Source: Ichthyophis bannanicus (Eukaryota > Chordata > Amphibia > Gymnophiona > Ichthyophiidae). Taken from it: DNA of 64,000 bases. The translations under genes and the position numbers were made by a program. Of this stretch, positions 21,711 through 34,563 are shown piece after piece (position 1 is the stretch's first letter; each line of letters opens with the position of its first letter). The notes below the pieces were generated by a model. The model was not told where the DNA came from and did not search any database. It worked only from the letters and a program-made list of their open reading frames with translations. Where the stretch lies: NCBI GenBank assembly GCA_033557465.1, contig CM066035.1:900085309-900149308 (forward strand), in the 5' to 3' direction.

Positions 21711-23118
21711 TCCTTGGGTGAGAGATAATTCAGTGATCTTTTGTAGGAATAGTATTAAATATTCTTTTGTTTGTGTAATCCAGGTAACCGGACATGGATC
21801 GATAGGTGAGGTTGTTGTGTTGATATTAGTTATAATGGAATCCAACTGTTTTCTTGTTGGGATTTGAAATGTTTCCCATGTGGATTTGCTTGGTCTTTCA
21901 AGTGCTGTCTATGTATACTTCATCTGTATGAAGTCTGCCAAGTCTTGTGGGGATATTGAAATTGTAACATCTGGTTTCGTTGGTTCCTTTATTAGACCTT
22001 CTACTATGTTGAAGAGCTCCCTAGGTCTGTTAATGGATTTCATTATCATGTTCGAGTGATATTCCTTTTTGTAGTTATTTATTGTGTTATGGTATTGGGC
22101 TTGCATTTCATTGTATTTTGCTAGATGGTGGTGTTTTTTTGTTCGTCGCCAAAGCCTTTCTATTCTCTGTATTTGCTTCTTCTGTTTATTGATTTCGGTT
22201 GAGTACCAGGGGGCGCTGGTTTGGGTTGGTTTGTCTGGCGCACTTGCAGCCTTCTGGAGAGTTTTGTGCCAGGTAGTGATGGTGGAGTCAAAGTCTGTTG
22301 TAATTTGGTCTAGTTCCAGTAGCACTTCTACGAATTTATCTTTGTTGAAGGTTCGGAATCTCCTTTGCTCCTTGAGGGTTGGCTTATGTGCGTCATTCAT
22401 TATTGGAGAGGTTATGGAGAAGTTGATCATGTGATGGTCAGACCATGGTATTGGGATGACTGAAATGTGTGTTACAAGGTCTTTGGTGTGATATTGATTC
22501 GGTGCAAAGATAAGGTCAAGGGTTCCTTCCTTCCTGTGAGTTGGGGAACCTATTAATTGATCATAATTGAAGTCTTTCATAGCATCTAAGAAGGTATCTC
22601 CTACTTGGGTGGGCAATGATGGGAGGTTAGGGTCCCCTAGGATAATAAGAGGCTTACTGTGGTTGGTATGGGCATAGACTTGTTCCAGAATGGTTGAGAG
22701 GTCTTCTTTGTTTACACTGGGAGCTCTGTACATGAGGCAGAGCGCTAGCTGCTTATTTGATATAATTAATAAATTGCTTCCTTTAGATTGGAGGGAGGAG
22801 GTGGTATTAAATCTTAGGTGTAACTTTGCAATGACTAATACGCCTCCACCTCATTGTGATGGTCTTGTGGAGTTCTATATGGTGTATTGTTGAGAGGTGA
22901 TTTGGTTTATGATGGCATTATCTGTGTCAGCAAGCCATGTTTTCGTGATACACATAATGTCAATGTTCTGGAGTTGTATGTAGTCTAATATTATGTTAAA
23001 TTTATTGCGGATTGACCGAGCGTTAACCAAAGCACAATTGAGGGAAGCATAGTGTAGTTTCTTGACATAAGTTAATCCTTCCTGGGTGGATGGGATGATA
23101 TGGATTAATCTTTGAGGT
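21711..23118 (-). mobile_element. LINE fragment (endonuclease plus RT N-terminus) inside DIRS-B
   Basis: The minus strand encodes an endonuclease (TKTWLADTDN near 22950; LCLMYRAPSVNKED; LIILGDPNLPSLP; IPWSDHHMINFSI) in a 274-codon frame (22733-21909). The RT N-terminal block DPCPVTWITQTKEY follows at 21845. The same order is found in the LINE at 41165-46690. The RT palm and 3' end are missing, unusual for a LINE, which is normally truncated at its 5' end; a later deletion is likely. Confidence 0.85.
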
Positions 23119-23264
23119 CTGTTATGGTGACTTTGATTACCATAACAGACCTTTGCGGTGTACTTCCCAAAAGCTTTCTTTGGAAGCTGGGGAGTGATCT
23201 GTGTGGGGCTCCATTGGTGACATCACCCATACATGAGGACTTACTCCCTGCTTGTTCACTGAGA

Positions 23265-24372
23265 ATTATATTTACAGATGACACCAAATTATTCAGAGCT
23301 GTTAAATATCATGTGGATTCTGAGAAACTACAGGACCACCTTGTGAGTGTGGGCATCGAAATGGCAGATGAATTTAATGTGATGCACGTAGGGAAGAATA
23401 ACCCAAACAATAGGTATACAGTGCTAGCTTCCACGTTAGGAGTCACTACCCAAGGAAAGGATCTAGGTGTGATCATAGTAAATACACTAAAATCTTTTCA
23501 GTGTACGGCAGTGGCCAAAAAATCAAACAGAATCATTAGGAAAGGAATAGAAAATAAAACAAAGAATATCGTAATGCCTCAGTATCGCATCATGGTGAAA
23601 CTGTACCTCGAGTGCTATGTGCAGGTAGGTCTCTGCATCTCAAAAAGATATAGCCTCATTAGAAAAGTTACAAAGAAGGGTGACCAATATGATAAAGGGG
23701 GTGGAATGATCTTCCAATGAAGAAAGGCTAAATAGATTCAGGATCTTCAGCCTGGAGAAGAGATGCCTGCGGGGAGCTACGATAGAGGACTATAAAATCA
23801 TGAATAGAGAGGTACAGGTAGACAGGAATCAATTGTTTACTCTTTCAAAAAATTCATGGACTAGAAGACATATCATGAAGCTACAAAGTAGTATATTTAA
23901 AACATATGAGAGAAAACATTTTTTCTGTCAGTGTATAATTATTCTTTGGAACTCATTGCTGGCAGATGAAGTAAAAGCAGGTGGTGTAGCTGGGTTTAAA
24001 AAAGTTCTCAATCCAGTTTGAAAACCACTATATATAAGAGCAGACATCCACTGCATAATCACCTCACCCTGAAGAAAACCACAGCATGTCATCTGAAACG
24101 TCAGTTCCACTTACTAGACGTAGCATGATCCGGAAAACTGCAAAGATCGAATTTTAAAAAAATTCTGGACAAATTCATGGAAGAAAAGTCCATAAACAGT
24201 TATTAATGTAGTCCAAGAGAAAACCACTGCTTATCCATGGGGATAAATAGTATGAAACTAGATACTTTTGGGAATTATCAGCTATTTGTGATCTTGATTG
24301 GCCACTCTTGGAAACAGGATACTAGGCTTGATGGACATTTCGTCTGACCCAGTATGGCAGTTCTTATGTTCT
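23265..24372 (+). mobile_element. CR1-like LINE 3' end
   Basis: It starts within the RT palm (FTDDTKLFRAV, the F-A/T-D-D motif), then degraded C-terminal coding sequence (RRHIMKLQSS, FGTHCWQ-like region), and ends in the 3' UTR with GGAAACAGGATACTAGGC and the terminus TTCTTATGTTCT. The same family occurs in reverse at 11698-18700. A foreign 130-bp segment interrupts it at about 24017-24146. Confidence 0.8.
24017..24146 (+). repeat. Short insert with Penelope-like terminal motif
   Basis: This stretch is absent from the other CR1-like copies. It contains CACCCTGAAGAAAACC followed by CTGAAACGTCAGTTCC. The pattern CCTGA-GAAG...GAAACG recurs at the 3' end of Penelope-type elements (compare 58445-58500). 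The assignment is tentative. Confidence 0.35.
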
Positions 24373-25726
<1,354 letters not shown>

Positions 25727-25856
25727 TCAAATTACATAATCAGGAGTTTACTGGGAAGCACTATGCTGGAAGTGTAGTGCAGTGATTTGAGCACCATGTA
25801 GTGAGTCTGAGGACCCTAGGTCAATTTCACTAACCAAGGTTCAATCTGGGACACTA

Positions 25857-26282
25857 AGGGGCATGTTTTCTAAAGGCTGTGTCAGTAGCGTGCGATTGCA
25901 ACATATTACCACCACAGAGGTCTTCGCTAATGTTTGTGGGCACGTGCCTCTGTCCCCCATGCTGATAGTGCATTGTAATCATGTGGCACTGCACTAACCT
26001 ACACATGGACACACTTAAAACCACCCACTGAGGTTTTACTACTTCTCCCACACTAATGCAAAGGTCACACTTAGCGCACACCCATAAGGCCCATGCTAAT
26101 TGCAACATGACATCAATACCCATGTTATAGCCCTAGCCTGCCCTGTCCACACCCACTAATGTGTTAACTAGTTAGCGCAGGATCACTAGCACAGTGCTCT
26201 ATGCTAAAAGTCAGCTTGGCACACTTGGTGCACTCTAAACCCCATGCTACCCAGTAGTGTGGTTTAGTAAACATGCTCCCAT
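25857..26282. repeat. MITE-like element with terminal inverted repeats
   Basis: The left end GGGGCATGTTTTCTAAAGGC and the right end (reverse complement) GGGAGCATGTTTACTAAACC are inverted copies. The 425-bp body encodes nothing and is full of CTAGCAC/GTGCTA-type words. A partial relative lies at 30230-30640. Mobilised, if at all, by a transposase elsewhere. Confidence 0.6.
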
Positions 26283-26891
26283 GAGGCTAATTATATAAAC
26301 CCCCACAAAGGCAAAGCACGTTGCTGTACCCATTTTTGGGGCCTCTTTCTCTCTTTTTTTTTTTTTTTTTTTTAAAGCGAAGCACATACATGCTTCATTT
26401 TATAAAGTAAGGGCATATGGAAACACCAGAACCTAGAAGTCGCAGATGCGCCTGCCTAGTATTCCAAAATTTATGTGAGTCAATCAAGGTCATGCCTACA
26501 CTTCATCCCCATGAATGCTGCAACAGACCTTAGGCAAGACTGGCATATGCATGCACACAAGAACAGCAACTGCACGAAGCACATGTGAAAGGGGCTGTCA
26601 TGCCCATTAGTCCTTGAAAATAGGGACTTACATGTGTAAATAGCACATAACGCTCTGTGCAGCCCAATTAAAATCATTGCCTACAAAGCAATTTTAGATA
26701 GGTCATGAAGAAGGGAAGTGAAGACGTCCAATCTGGATATGCACAATTTCTCCTGTATTTTACAAAGGTTCTGCCTTTTGTAAAATATCCAGATGGACAT
26801 CAGCAGAAGAAAGGTATTTGTCAGCACGTCCAGAGAGCAGTGATTTTAAAAAAATGCACATAGGCACCAAAGTGTCCTGCTCTCAACCAGT
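26283..26891. other. CDKL5: CDKL5 intron sequence without recognised element
   Basis: Intronic sequence with a T-run (26355-26373). No gene or clear repeat was identified. Confidence 0.4.
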
Positions 26892-29800
26892 TACTACTAC
26901 TACTAAGCATTTGTATAGTGCTATAAGACGTATGCAGCGCTGCACAGACATGTAAGAGACAGTCCCTGTTCATCACAGCTTACAATCTAGTCAAGACAGA
27001 CAACACAGAAGGTGTAGACAGGGATAAAACAAGGTGAAATGGTAAAGAAACAAGGAGATCAGGAGAGTCAAGATCCAAAAGCAGCAGCGAAGAGATGAGT
27101 TTTCAGCCTGGATTTGAAAAGGGCCAGAGAAGGTGCCTGGCATACAGACACAAGTAGTTTGTTCCGGGCATAAGGTGCAGCAAGGTGAAAGGAACAAAGT
27201 CTGGAGTTAGCAATAGAAGAGAAGGGCACATATAGAAGCAATTTGGCAGAAGAGTGGAGTTCCGGGGGGGGGGGGGGGGGTGGGTTGCTACACCTTCTGT
27301 GTCTTGTCTTAACTAAATTGTAAGCTCTGATGAGCAGGGATTGTCTCTCTTACATGTCTGTGCAGCGCTGTGTACGACTGGTAGCGCTATACAAATGCTC
27401 AGTAGTAGTAGTAGTAGTAGAAGAGAGGTGGTGAGGAGCTGCAGTGAATGTACTTATAAGTCAGCAGGAGACATATGAAATGGATTGGGAGCCAATGAAA
27501 TGACTTGAGAAGAGGGGTAATATGGTCACGACGAGGCTGGCGGAAGATTAGCCGCGCAGCAGAGTGTTGAACAGATTCAAGCGGAGAGAGATGATTCAAA
27601 GGGAGACCAGCGAGGAGTAGTTTACAGTAGTCAAGACGGGAGATGATTAAGGCGTGGATAAGTGTCTTAGTAGTGTGCTCAGAAAGGAATGGGTGGATTT
27701 TGTTGATGTTATAGAGAAAGAAATGGCAGGTCTTAGCTATCAGATGTATGTATGTGGAGAAGGAGAGAGAGGAATCAAAGACAACCCCATGTTTGCAAGC
27801 CGAGGAAACAGGGAGGAGTAGAGAGTTATCCACAGAGACTGAGAAAGGAGGAAGAGAAGAGGAGGTTTTAGGGGGAAAAATAAGAAGCTCAGTCTTAACC
27901 ATGTTCAATTTCAAGTGGCGGTGAGACATCCAAGCAGCAATATCAGATATGTAGGCAGAGATACGGGTCTGGATTGCCAAAGAGATTTCAGGTGTAGAGA
28001 GGTAGATCTGGGAATCAACAGCATAAAGATGGTACTGAAAGCCATGGGAAGAGATGAGCACACCAAGGGACTGAGTATAGAGAGAGAAAAGGAGTGGATC
28101 CAAGACAGATCCTTGGAGTACATCAACTAAGAGTGGGATAGCAGCAGAGGAGGAGCCACCAGAACTAACACTGAAAGAGTGATGGGAGAGATAAGAGGAG
28201 AACCAGGATAGTTACAGAGCCCTTAAACCCAAGTGAGGACAGGTATCAAGGAGAAGGTTGTGGTCAACAGTACCAAAAGCAGCAGAGAGGTCAAGAAGGA
28301 TGAGGATAGAGTATAGGCCCTTGGATTTTACCAGGAACAAGTCACTGGAGCCTTTGGCAAGAGCTGTTTCAGTAGAGTGTAAAGGACGAAAGCCAGACTG
28401 TAAAGGATCCAGGAGGGCTTGAGAGGAGAAGAAATCAAGGCAGCAGTAGTGAACCGTGCATTCAAGTAGTTTAGAAATGAAGGGGAAGAGGGAGATGGGT
28501 CGATAATTAGGACAGGTAGGATCAAGTGAGGGTTTCTTGAGGAGAGGTGTAACTACAGAATGCTTGAAGGCTGCGGGGACATTTGCAGTGGAGAACGATA
28601 GGTTGAGAATATGAGAGATGGAAGGGACAACAGTGGAGGAGATGCGGCTTAGGAGACGAGTGGGGATAGAATCAGAGGAGCAGGTAGTGAGTTTGGAGGA
28701 AGAAAGAAGGTGTGCAGTTTCCTCTTCAGAGATCACAGAAAGGGAAGAGAGGGTAGCAGAGGTAGAGGGGGAAAGTTGGGAGTGAAGAGGGGGAGGAGGG
28801 GAAGTAGCTGACTTTGTGGGGAATTGGAGGGTGATCTTGTGGATTCTGTCATGGAAATAGTCGGCCAGGGTTCGGGCAGAAAAGGAGGGAGGGGTCGGAG
28901 GCGAGGCACTTTGAGGAGAGAGCTGAGAGTAGTAAAGAGACGGCAAAGGTCAGAGACAAGAGAGTTAGTCAGATGGACATAATAGACATGTTTGGCAAGA
29001 GCTATGGCTGACTGGAAAGAGACAAGCATGAATTTGAAGTGTAGAAAGTCTGCAAGGGAGCAGGATTTGAGCCAAGCATGCTCAGCTGAATGGGCACAGG
29101 AACTTAGATAGCAGGTAGTGGAAGAAAGCCAGAGCTGGGGTGCAGCACGCCTCATAGGATGTGACATGGGCAGAGTGAGAGCATTCAGAGCAGAGGAGAG
29201 TGCAGCGTTATAGGAAGCTACTGCCGCTTCAACAGACTTAGATGACGTAGTGGAGGAAAGAGATGAAGAAACAGTGGAGGAGAGAACCAAAGGATCAATA
29301 GCATGAAGATTTCTAAATAGGCTGGAGGAAACAGGACGAGGTTGAGGTGGCAGGTGATGAAGAGTGAAGCTTAGCAGGTGATGGTCAGATAAGGGAAGAA
29401 CTGAGGTACAGAGGTTTGAGGGTAAGCGACTAGAGAAAAATACCAGGTCAAGGCAATGGCCATGCTAGTGAGTGGGGGCAGTAGAGCAAAGCTGGAGGTC
29501 GAACAAGGAGGTAAGGGAAAGGAGCTTTAAAACATAAGGATCAGAGGGGTTATCAACATGAATGTTAAAATTCCCGAGAATAAGAATGGGGGAAGAGGAA
29601 TCCAGAAAGAAGGAAAGCCATGAGTCAAAGTCAGTGAGAAAGGCAGAAGTAGCTTGTCAGGAGATCAATAAATAACAGCTACCTAGAGAGGTAATGGAGT
29701 GAAAAGGCGGATGGAGTGGACTTCAAAAGAGGGAAAGGAGTGAGGATGAGGCAGCAGGAGGGGTTGGAATTGGCAGGAGGGAGAAAGTAGAAGCCCAACA

Positions 29801-29960
29801 CCACCACCATGGCCAGTGGGACGAGGCGTGTGGGAGAACTGATAGCCACCATGACAGAGAGCAGTGACAGATGCCATGTCTTCTGAGAGGAGCAGGTCTC
29901 AGAGCATAGGAGCAGCTTTTTAAAATTCTTGTGCATAGGAGCAGTTTTTTTAAATTGCTG
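26892..29960 (-). mobile_element. L2-like LINE (endonuclease remnant and RT)
   Basis: The 3' end lies at 26892 and begins with the tail microsatellite CTACTACTACTA. The RT reads leftward in two main frames: 28946-28212 ([31 protein letters not shown] with the catalytic Asp) and 28103-27399 ([25 protein letters not shown], where the usual YADD is changed to [17 protein letters not shown]). The endonuclease part occupies about 29950-29290 with a GNFN-type block near 29570 and SDHHLL near 29375, broken by stops. A second, opposite 3' end of the same family interrupts the 3' UTR at 27290-27422. The changed catalytic motif and frameshifts make it inactive. Confidence 0.85.
27290..27422 (+). repeat. 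L2-like LINE 3' end inserted in the opposite orientation
   Basis: TTGTAAGCTCTGATGAGCAG through GCTATACAAATGCTCAGTAG, ending in an AGT microsatellite, is the reverse complement of 26892-26990, the 3' end of the surrounding LINE. The two form an inverted pair 330 bp apart. A 16-bp G-run sits just upstream (27267-27282). Confidence 0.7.
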
Positions 29961-30676
29961 CTCCCAACATCTACATACCCTCTTGCCCCTAATTCCCTCC
30001 CCGTTCCAAGCAATCCACTCCCAGAGCCAGTCCAGAATCTCCAGGTCCTGACCCCACCATCTGCACCTACTGAGGGTCTCCCTGGTGGCCTAGCAATAAT
30101 CAATATTGATTCCTGTCACTCTTACTCCATTGGGCTCTAAGTTCAAAATGGCACCTGTAATCTTGCAGTACAGTACTAGGGGGGGGGGGGGGTCAAGCTG
30201 CCAAATAAGGGCAATATGATACACACTGATTCACTAAAGAGCATGTTTACTAAGCTGTGCTAGCTGTCAATGCAGGCATGAGCACATGCTAATGGCCATG
30301 ACAACAGTTAGTGCATGTGCTAAACATACAGCATCAATTTAATTCTATGCTTTCTGCTTAGCGCACAATGGGCAGGGTAAGAGATTAGCATGAGCATGTC
30401 TGCACATCGTGATTAGCATGGGGTTGACAATGAGCATTCACAGTCAGTTGCATTTAGCGGAATGCACTTAATACCACCTCAGTGTATTGCAGTAAGTGAA
30501 TCCACATTGCTGCTGATGTGCATTAAATTCCAAATCAGTGCAGAATTTGCTGGAGCCACTAGTACAAGACTTTTGCATGTACTGCATGTTGACATCTACC
30601 CTAAATGTGCAATATCTGCAAAACCATAGAGCGAGGCTCAACTAATCCCAGGCACCAGGTCATCATGGTGACCAGA
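29961..30676. repeat. Intron with partial MITE relative
   Basis: From about 30230 the sequence GAGCATGTTTACTAAGCTGTGC matches one end of the element at 25857-26282, with similar GCTAGC/TTAGCGC word use to about 30540. No matching far end is seen, so the copy is partial. A 12-bp G-run lies at 30180. Confidence 0.4.
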
Positions 30677-30850
30677 AAACGTAGTTACTCACCTGTAGCA
30701 GGTGTTTTCCAGGGACAGCAGGAATCAGTCCTCACATATGGGTGATGTCGGCGCCGACAGAGCCCTCGTGTGGAGTAAATCCCCAGCTTTCTAAGAAAGC
30801 CTTTGGGAATTGCATCACGCATGCGCCGTCCCCTTCCCGCCCAAGGGTGC
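30677..30850. repeat. DIRS-C left inverted terminal repeat
   Basis: The tip reads AAAACGTAGTTACTCACCTG. The inner part CCCCAGCTTTCTAAGAAAGC and ATTGCATCACGCATGCGC matches the reverse complement of the right terminal repeat. Confidence 0.88.
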
Positions 30851-30940
30851 CATCTTGCTCAGTCAAATGACATAGCTAAAAAGACGGCAAAAAAGAACAA
30901 AATATAACAATAGGACTGCAACTCCAAGTGGAGGAGGGAG

Positions 30941-31050
30941 GGTTGTGAGGACTGATTCCTGCTGTCCCTGGAGAATACCTGCTACAGGTGAGTAACTACG
31001 TTTTCTCCAGGAACAAGCAGGAAGTCAGTCCTCACAAATGGGACTCCCCA
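30941..31050. repeat. DIRS-C internal complementary region
   Basis: Reads as the joined circular ends: reverse complement CTGCTTGTTCCTGGAG (right tip) directly followed by AAAACGTAGTTACTCACCTG (left tip). Confidence 0.88.
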
Positions 31051-31186
31051 GCTATAGGCTACCGAGAATCCATAGCTGAAAAATAGGCTCCCTCTATGAG
31101 AGCCACAAGCAGCCATAATAGGAATCTAACTGAGAGAGTAACACTCCAGGTAGCCTGACACCAAAGGGTTGGAGGGTAGGAGTTGC

Positions 31187-32200
31187 CTAGACCTCAAAAA
31201 GGTTATGGAGTACAGCCTGGCCGAAAGCACTGTCCTGTTGGGACTCCCTATCCAGGCAGTAATGGGTTGCAAAAGTTTGACCCGAAGACCAGGTGGCGGC
31301 CCAGCAGATGTCTGCCAGAGGAACAGAACGGAAATGAGCCACTGATGCCGCCATAGCCTTGACCCAGTGGGCCATAACACGAGCCTGCAACGGAAGCTCG
31401 GCCGCCCTGTATGCCCAGGCGATACAGTCCGCTACCCAGGTGGACAGCGTACACTTTGAGACGGCCATCTCCAGCTTACTGGGGTCATAGGATACGAAGA
31501 GCTGAGAAGCCCTTCTATGGTCTTGCATACGTTCAATGTAGAAAGCCAACGCCCTCTTACAGTCCAGGGTATGCAGAACTGTTTCTACCCGACTGGCAGG
31601 CGGCCTTGGAAAGAAGGTAGGTAGTACTACCTCCTGGTTAAGGTGGAACGAAGAGACCACTTTTGGAAGGAACTTGGGGTGTGTGCGGAGCACCACCTGG
31701 TTCCTATAGAACCTTGTATAAGGCCTGTCGGACACCAGGGCCTGAAGCTCACTCACTCGCCAAGCCAACGTGAGTGTCACCAAGAAAACTACCTTCCAAG
31801 AAAGGTAGCGTAGATGGCAGGTTGCCATTGGCTTGAATGGTGGACAGGTAAGTTGCCCCAAGAGCACATTCAAATCCCACTTGGTTGCTGGAGGGTGAAC
31901 CGGGGGCTTCAGCAGAAGTAGGCCTCTCAGAAACCTGGACGTCAAAGGATGTGCAGAAAGAGGCTTTCCTTCCACTGGAAAGTGGCGTACAGCCAAGCAC
32001 TAAGGTGAACTCTGACAGAGTTGGACATAAGGCCCAAATCTGAAAGATGAAAATGATATTGAAGTACCACTGCAACCTGGCATGAGAAAGGGTTTTCTTT
32101 CTGCTTTTTGCACCACACCTCAAACCTATGCCATTTGAAAGCATAGGTCCATCTAGTTGAGTGCCTTCTTGAGGCTAGCAAAACCTCTTCCACATTTTTT
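31187..32200 (-). pseudogene. DIRS-C tyrosine recombinase (frameshifted, altered active site)
   Basis: The main frame (31996-31187) carries the catalytic domain: TLAWRVSELQALVSDRPYTR with the first Arg, LHTLDCKRALAFYIERMQ, and the C-terminal THYCLDRESQQDSAFGQAVL with the Tyr. The H-x-x-R box reads AHWVKAMAAS, so the second catalytic Arg is Lys. The core-binding domain (RHSTRWTYAFKWHRFEVW) lies upstream in another frame (32193-31942). At least one frameshift separates the two, so the protein is not made intact. Confidence 0.85.
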
Positions 32201-32825
32201 GGTGAGGAGGAGAGGTGCGAGGACTACCCTTTCAGCAGCCATGCCATCAGGTTGAGGGACCTGAGGTTGGGGTGCAGGAGAGTGCCCCCCTCCTGAGACA
32301 GGAGGTTGGGATAAGATCCCAGAGGGACTGGGGCCTCCACCGCTAGCTGAAGCAGAAGCAGAAACCAGGGTTGCCTCGGCCATCTGGGGGCTTCCAGAAT
32401 GACCGAGGCCTTGTCCTGGAGAATTTTGAGGCTTGGGAGGAAACGCATACAGGAGGCCCACAGACCATGAGATGAGAAAAGCATCAGCAGCCACCCTGTT
32501 TGGGTGTGGCTGCCTATAGCAAAACTGGGACAACTGGTGATTGTGTGGGCTTGCAAACAGATCTATTGTCGGATGTCCCCAGGTCTGAAATAGCCATTGG
32601 GCCATATTCATATCCAGCTGTCATTCGTGGGGCTGGAGAATCCTGCTTAGCTTGTCGGCTAAGTAATTTTCCTGGCCTGGCAGATAAACTGCTTTGAAAT
32701 GCATGCCGTGCTGGACTACAAAGGAGCACAGGTCCAGGGTTTCCTGACACAGAATGCGGGACCCCATGCCTCCCTGCTTGTTCACATAGAACATCGCCAC
32801 TTGGTTGTCTGTTTGTATTAAGACA
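32201..32825 (-). pseudogene. DIRS-C post-RNase H region and RNase H C-terminus
   Basis: Frame 32611-32153 contains WGHPTIDLFASPHNHQLSQF and LLYAFPPKPQ, matching DIRS-D/F. The RNase H segment just above reads VLIQTDNQVAMFYVNKQGG in degraded frames, up to the inserted CR1-like fragment. Confidence 0.8.
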
Positions 32826-33208
32826 CGTTACATAGTAACATAGTACATGACGGCAGATAAAGACCAGCATGGTCCATCTAGTCTGCCCAGCATGATGGCA
32901 AGCATAGGTGCACCTGCTGCTCCGTGCAGGCCACCCCTCCCCATGTCCCTGTTTAGGGGTGAACCCCACCACTCCATGCAGGACACCCCTATTTGTTGAG
33001 AAATTAGATGGTTCAGTTTACTTTGATTTTATTCTGTTGCTGTAAAGGGATCCACTGTGTCTGTCCCATGCCATTTTGAATTCCGTCACCGTGTTTGCCC
33101 CCACCACTTCCATCAGGAGGGCATTCCAAGCATCCACCACCCTTTCTGTGAAAAAGTATTTGCCTTTCAATTTACCACCTTGCAGCTTCCTGTTATGCCC
33201 TCTAGCTA
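32826..33208 (-). mobile_element. CR1-like LINE 3' fragment inserted in DIRS-C
   Basis: It begins TTACATAGTAACATAGTACA, the 3' terminus of a CR1-like family, and runs through TCCATCTAGTCTGCCCAGCA to GCATTCCAAGCATCCACCAC. It cuts RNase H of DIRS-C between SQTLVI and the TDNQVAMFY block, so it is younger than DIRS-C. It belongs to a different subfamily from the copies at 11698 and 23265. Confidence 0.75.
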
Positions 33209-34563
33209 TGACCAAAGTTTGAGAAAAGGCTCGTAGAGCTAGGCAAATGGCACGAAGTCTCAGGAAATTGATCTGCTGTGTGCTCTCTTGCGGAGACCAC
33301 ACGCCTTGAGCGCAAAGTCCCTGGCAATGGGCTCCCCAGCCCAGCAAGGATGCATCTGTAGTCAGGATCCGTGTGTGTAGAGGAGCCTGAAAATCCACTC
33401 CTGCCTCCAAGTTGTTTGATTGAAGCCACCAGGCCAAGGACTGCACCAGTCATTTGGATACCTTGACTCTGTCTTGGAGTCTGCCTGTGGCCTGTGTCCA
33501 TTAGTCTCTGAGACACTATTGAGCTGTTCGCATGTGGAGGCAGGCATTTGGTGTCACATGTACCATGGAGGCCATGTGCCCGAGGAGTCGCAGAAAGTGT
33601 CTTGCTGCTATTTGGGACCTTCGACTCACTTGACGTGCCAGGGCCAGGAGTCTCTGTGCCCTGTCTACTGGCAGGTAAGTCCTTGCCTGAAGGGTATCTA
33701 GTATTGCCCCCAATGAACTCTAGTCTTTGAGTGGGGACTAGGGTAGACTTGGGGTAATTGATCACAAATCCTAGATGTTGAAGCACCTGAATGGTGCGAG
33801 ATGTGGCCTGTTGGACCTCCAGGGCTGATGTGGCTCTGATGAGCCAGTCGTCCAGGTAGGGGAATACAAATACTCCTCGGATTCTGAGGAAGGCGGCCAC
33901 CACCGCCAGGCACTTTGTGAATACCCTGGGGGCAGAGGCCAGGCCAAAGGGAAGCACTCTGTACTGATAGTGGTTTCCTCCCACCACAAGGTGTAGATAT
34001 TGTCTGTGGTCTGGATGAATTAGGATGCGTGTATATGCATCCTTTAGGTCTAAGGAGCATAGCCAGTCTCCCTGGCGGAGGTAAGGCAGCAATATTCCAA
34101 GGGATAGCATCTTGAACTTTTCCCTCACCAGGAATTTGTTTAAGTTGCGCAGGTCAAGGATGGGTCTTAGGCTTCCTGTCCTTTTTAGTATCAGGAAATA
34201 CCTAGAGTAAAAGCCCTTGCCCTGCAGGTGGTGGGGCACCGGTTCTACCGCCTGATCCTCGAGAAGACCTGCTAACTCCTTCAAAAGAAGGTCCCTGTGA
34301 AGAGGAAGCCTGAAAGGCTCCCCTGGAAAGTAAGGGGGAGGTAACTGGGTCAAATGTAGCAGGTAGCCCTGCTGGATTATCTGAAAAACCCAGGTGTCTG
34401 TGGTGATGGCTGGCCACCTGTGGGCATACAGGGCGAGCCTTCCCCCTGTGCATTGCCTTACTCCTTTGGTGAGAGGTGCTATGCCTTGAGAGTCAAAAGC
34501 CACTCCCAGGCTGAGCCGGAGCTGGTGCCTGGGGTTTGGGGGCTTTCTGCTTACACGGGCCAT
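33209..34563 (-). pseudogene. DIRS-C reverse transcriptase and RNase H N-terminus
   Basis: The ATG at 34563 (MARVSRKPPNPRH) opens RT: PILDLRNLNKFLVREKFKM, SLDLKDAYTRILIHP (catalytic Asp), LPFGLASAPRVFTKCLAVV, FPYLDDWLIRA (catalytic pair near 33841-33858) and LVPTQRLEFIGG. A frameshift follows (near 33720). The connection reads in 33713-33516 and RNase H in 33446-33209 (LTTDASLLGWGAH, NFLRLRAICLALRAF). Active-site residues are present, but the frame is broken. Confidence 0.88.

Larger units (their letters stand above)
19791..23264 (-). mobile_element. DIRS-B, internally deleted DIRS copy with a LINE inside
   Basis: The left terminal repeat (19791-19960) begins AAGCATAGTTACTCACCTG. An internal complementary region is at 20044-20145. 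The right terminal repeat (about 23150-23264) ends GCTTGTTCACTGAGA. Between them only the recombinase and the post-RNase H region survive, followed by a LINE (21711-23118). RT and gag are missing. CR1-like sequence begins directly after the right tip but is not found to the left, so a rearrangement has removed the original left flank. Confidence 0.8.
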
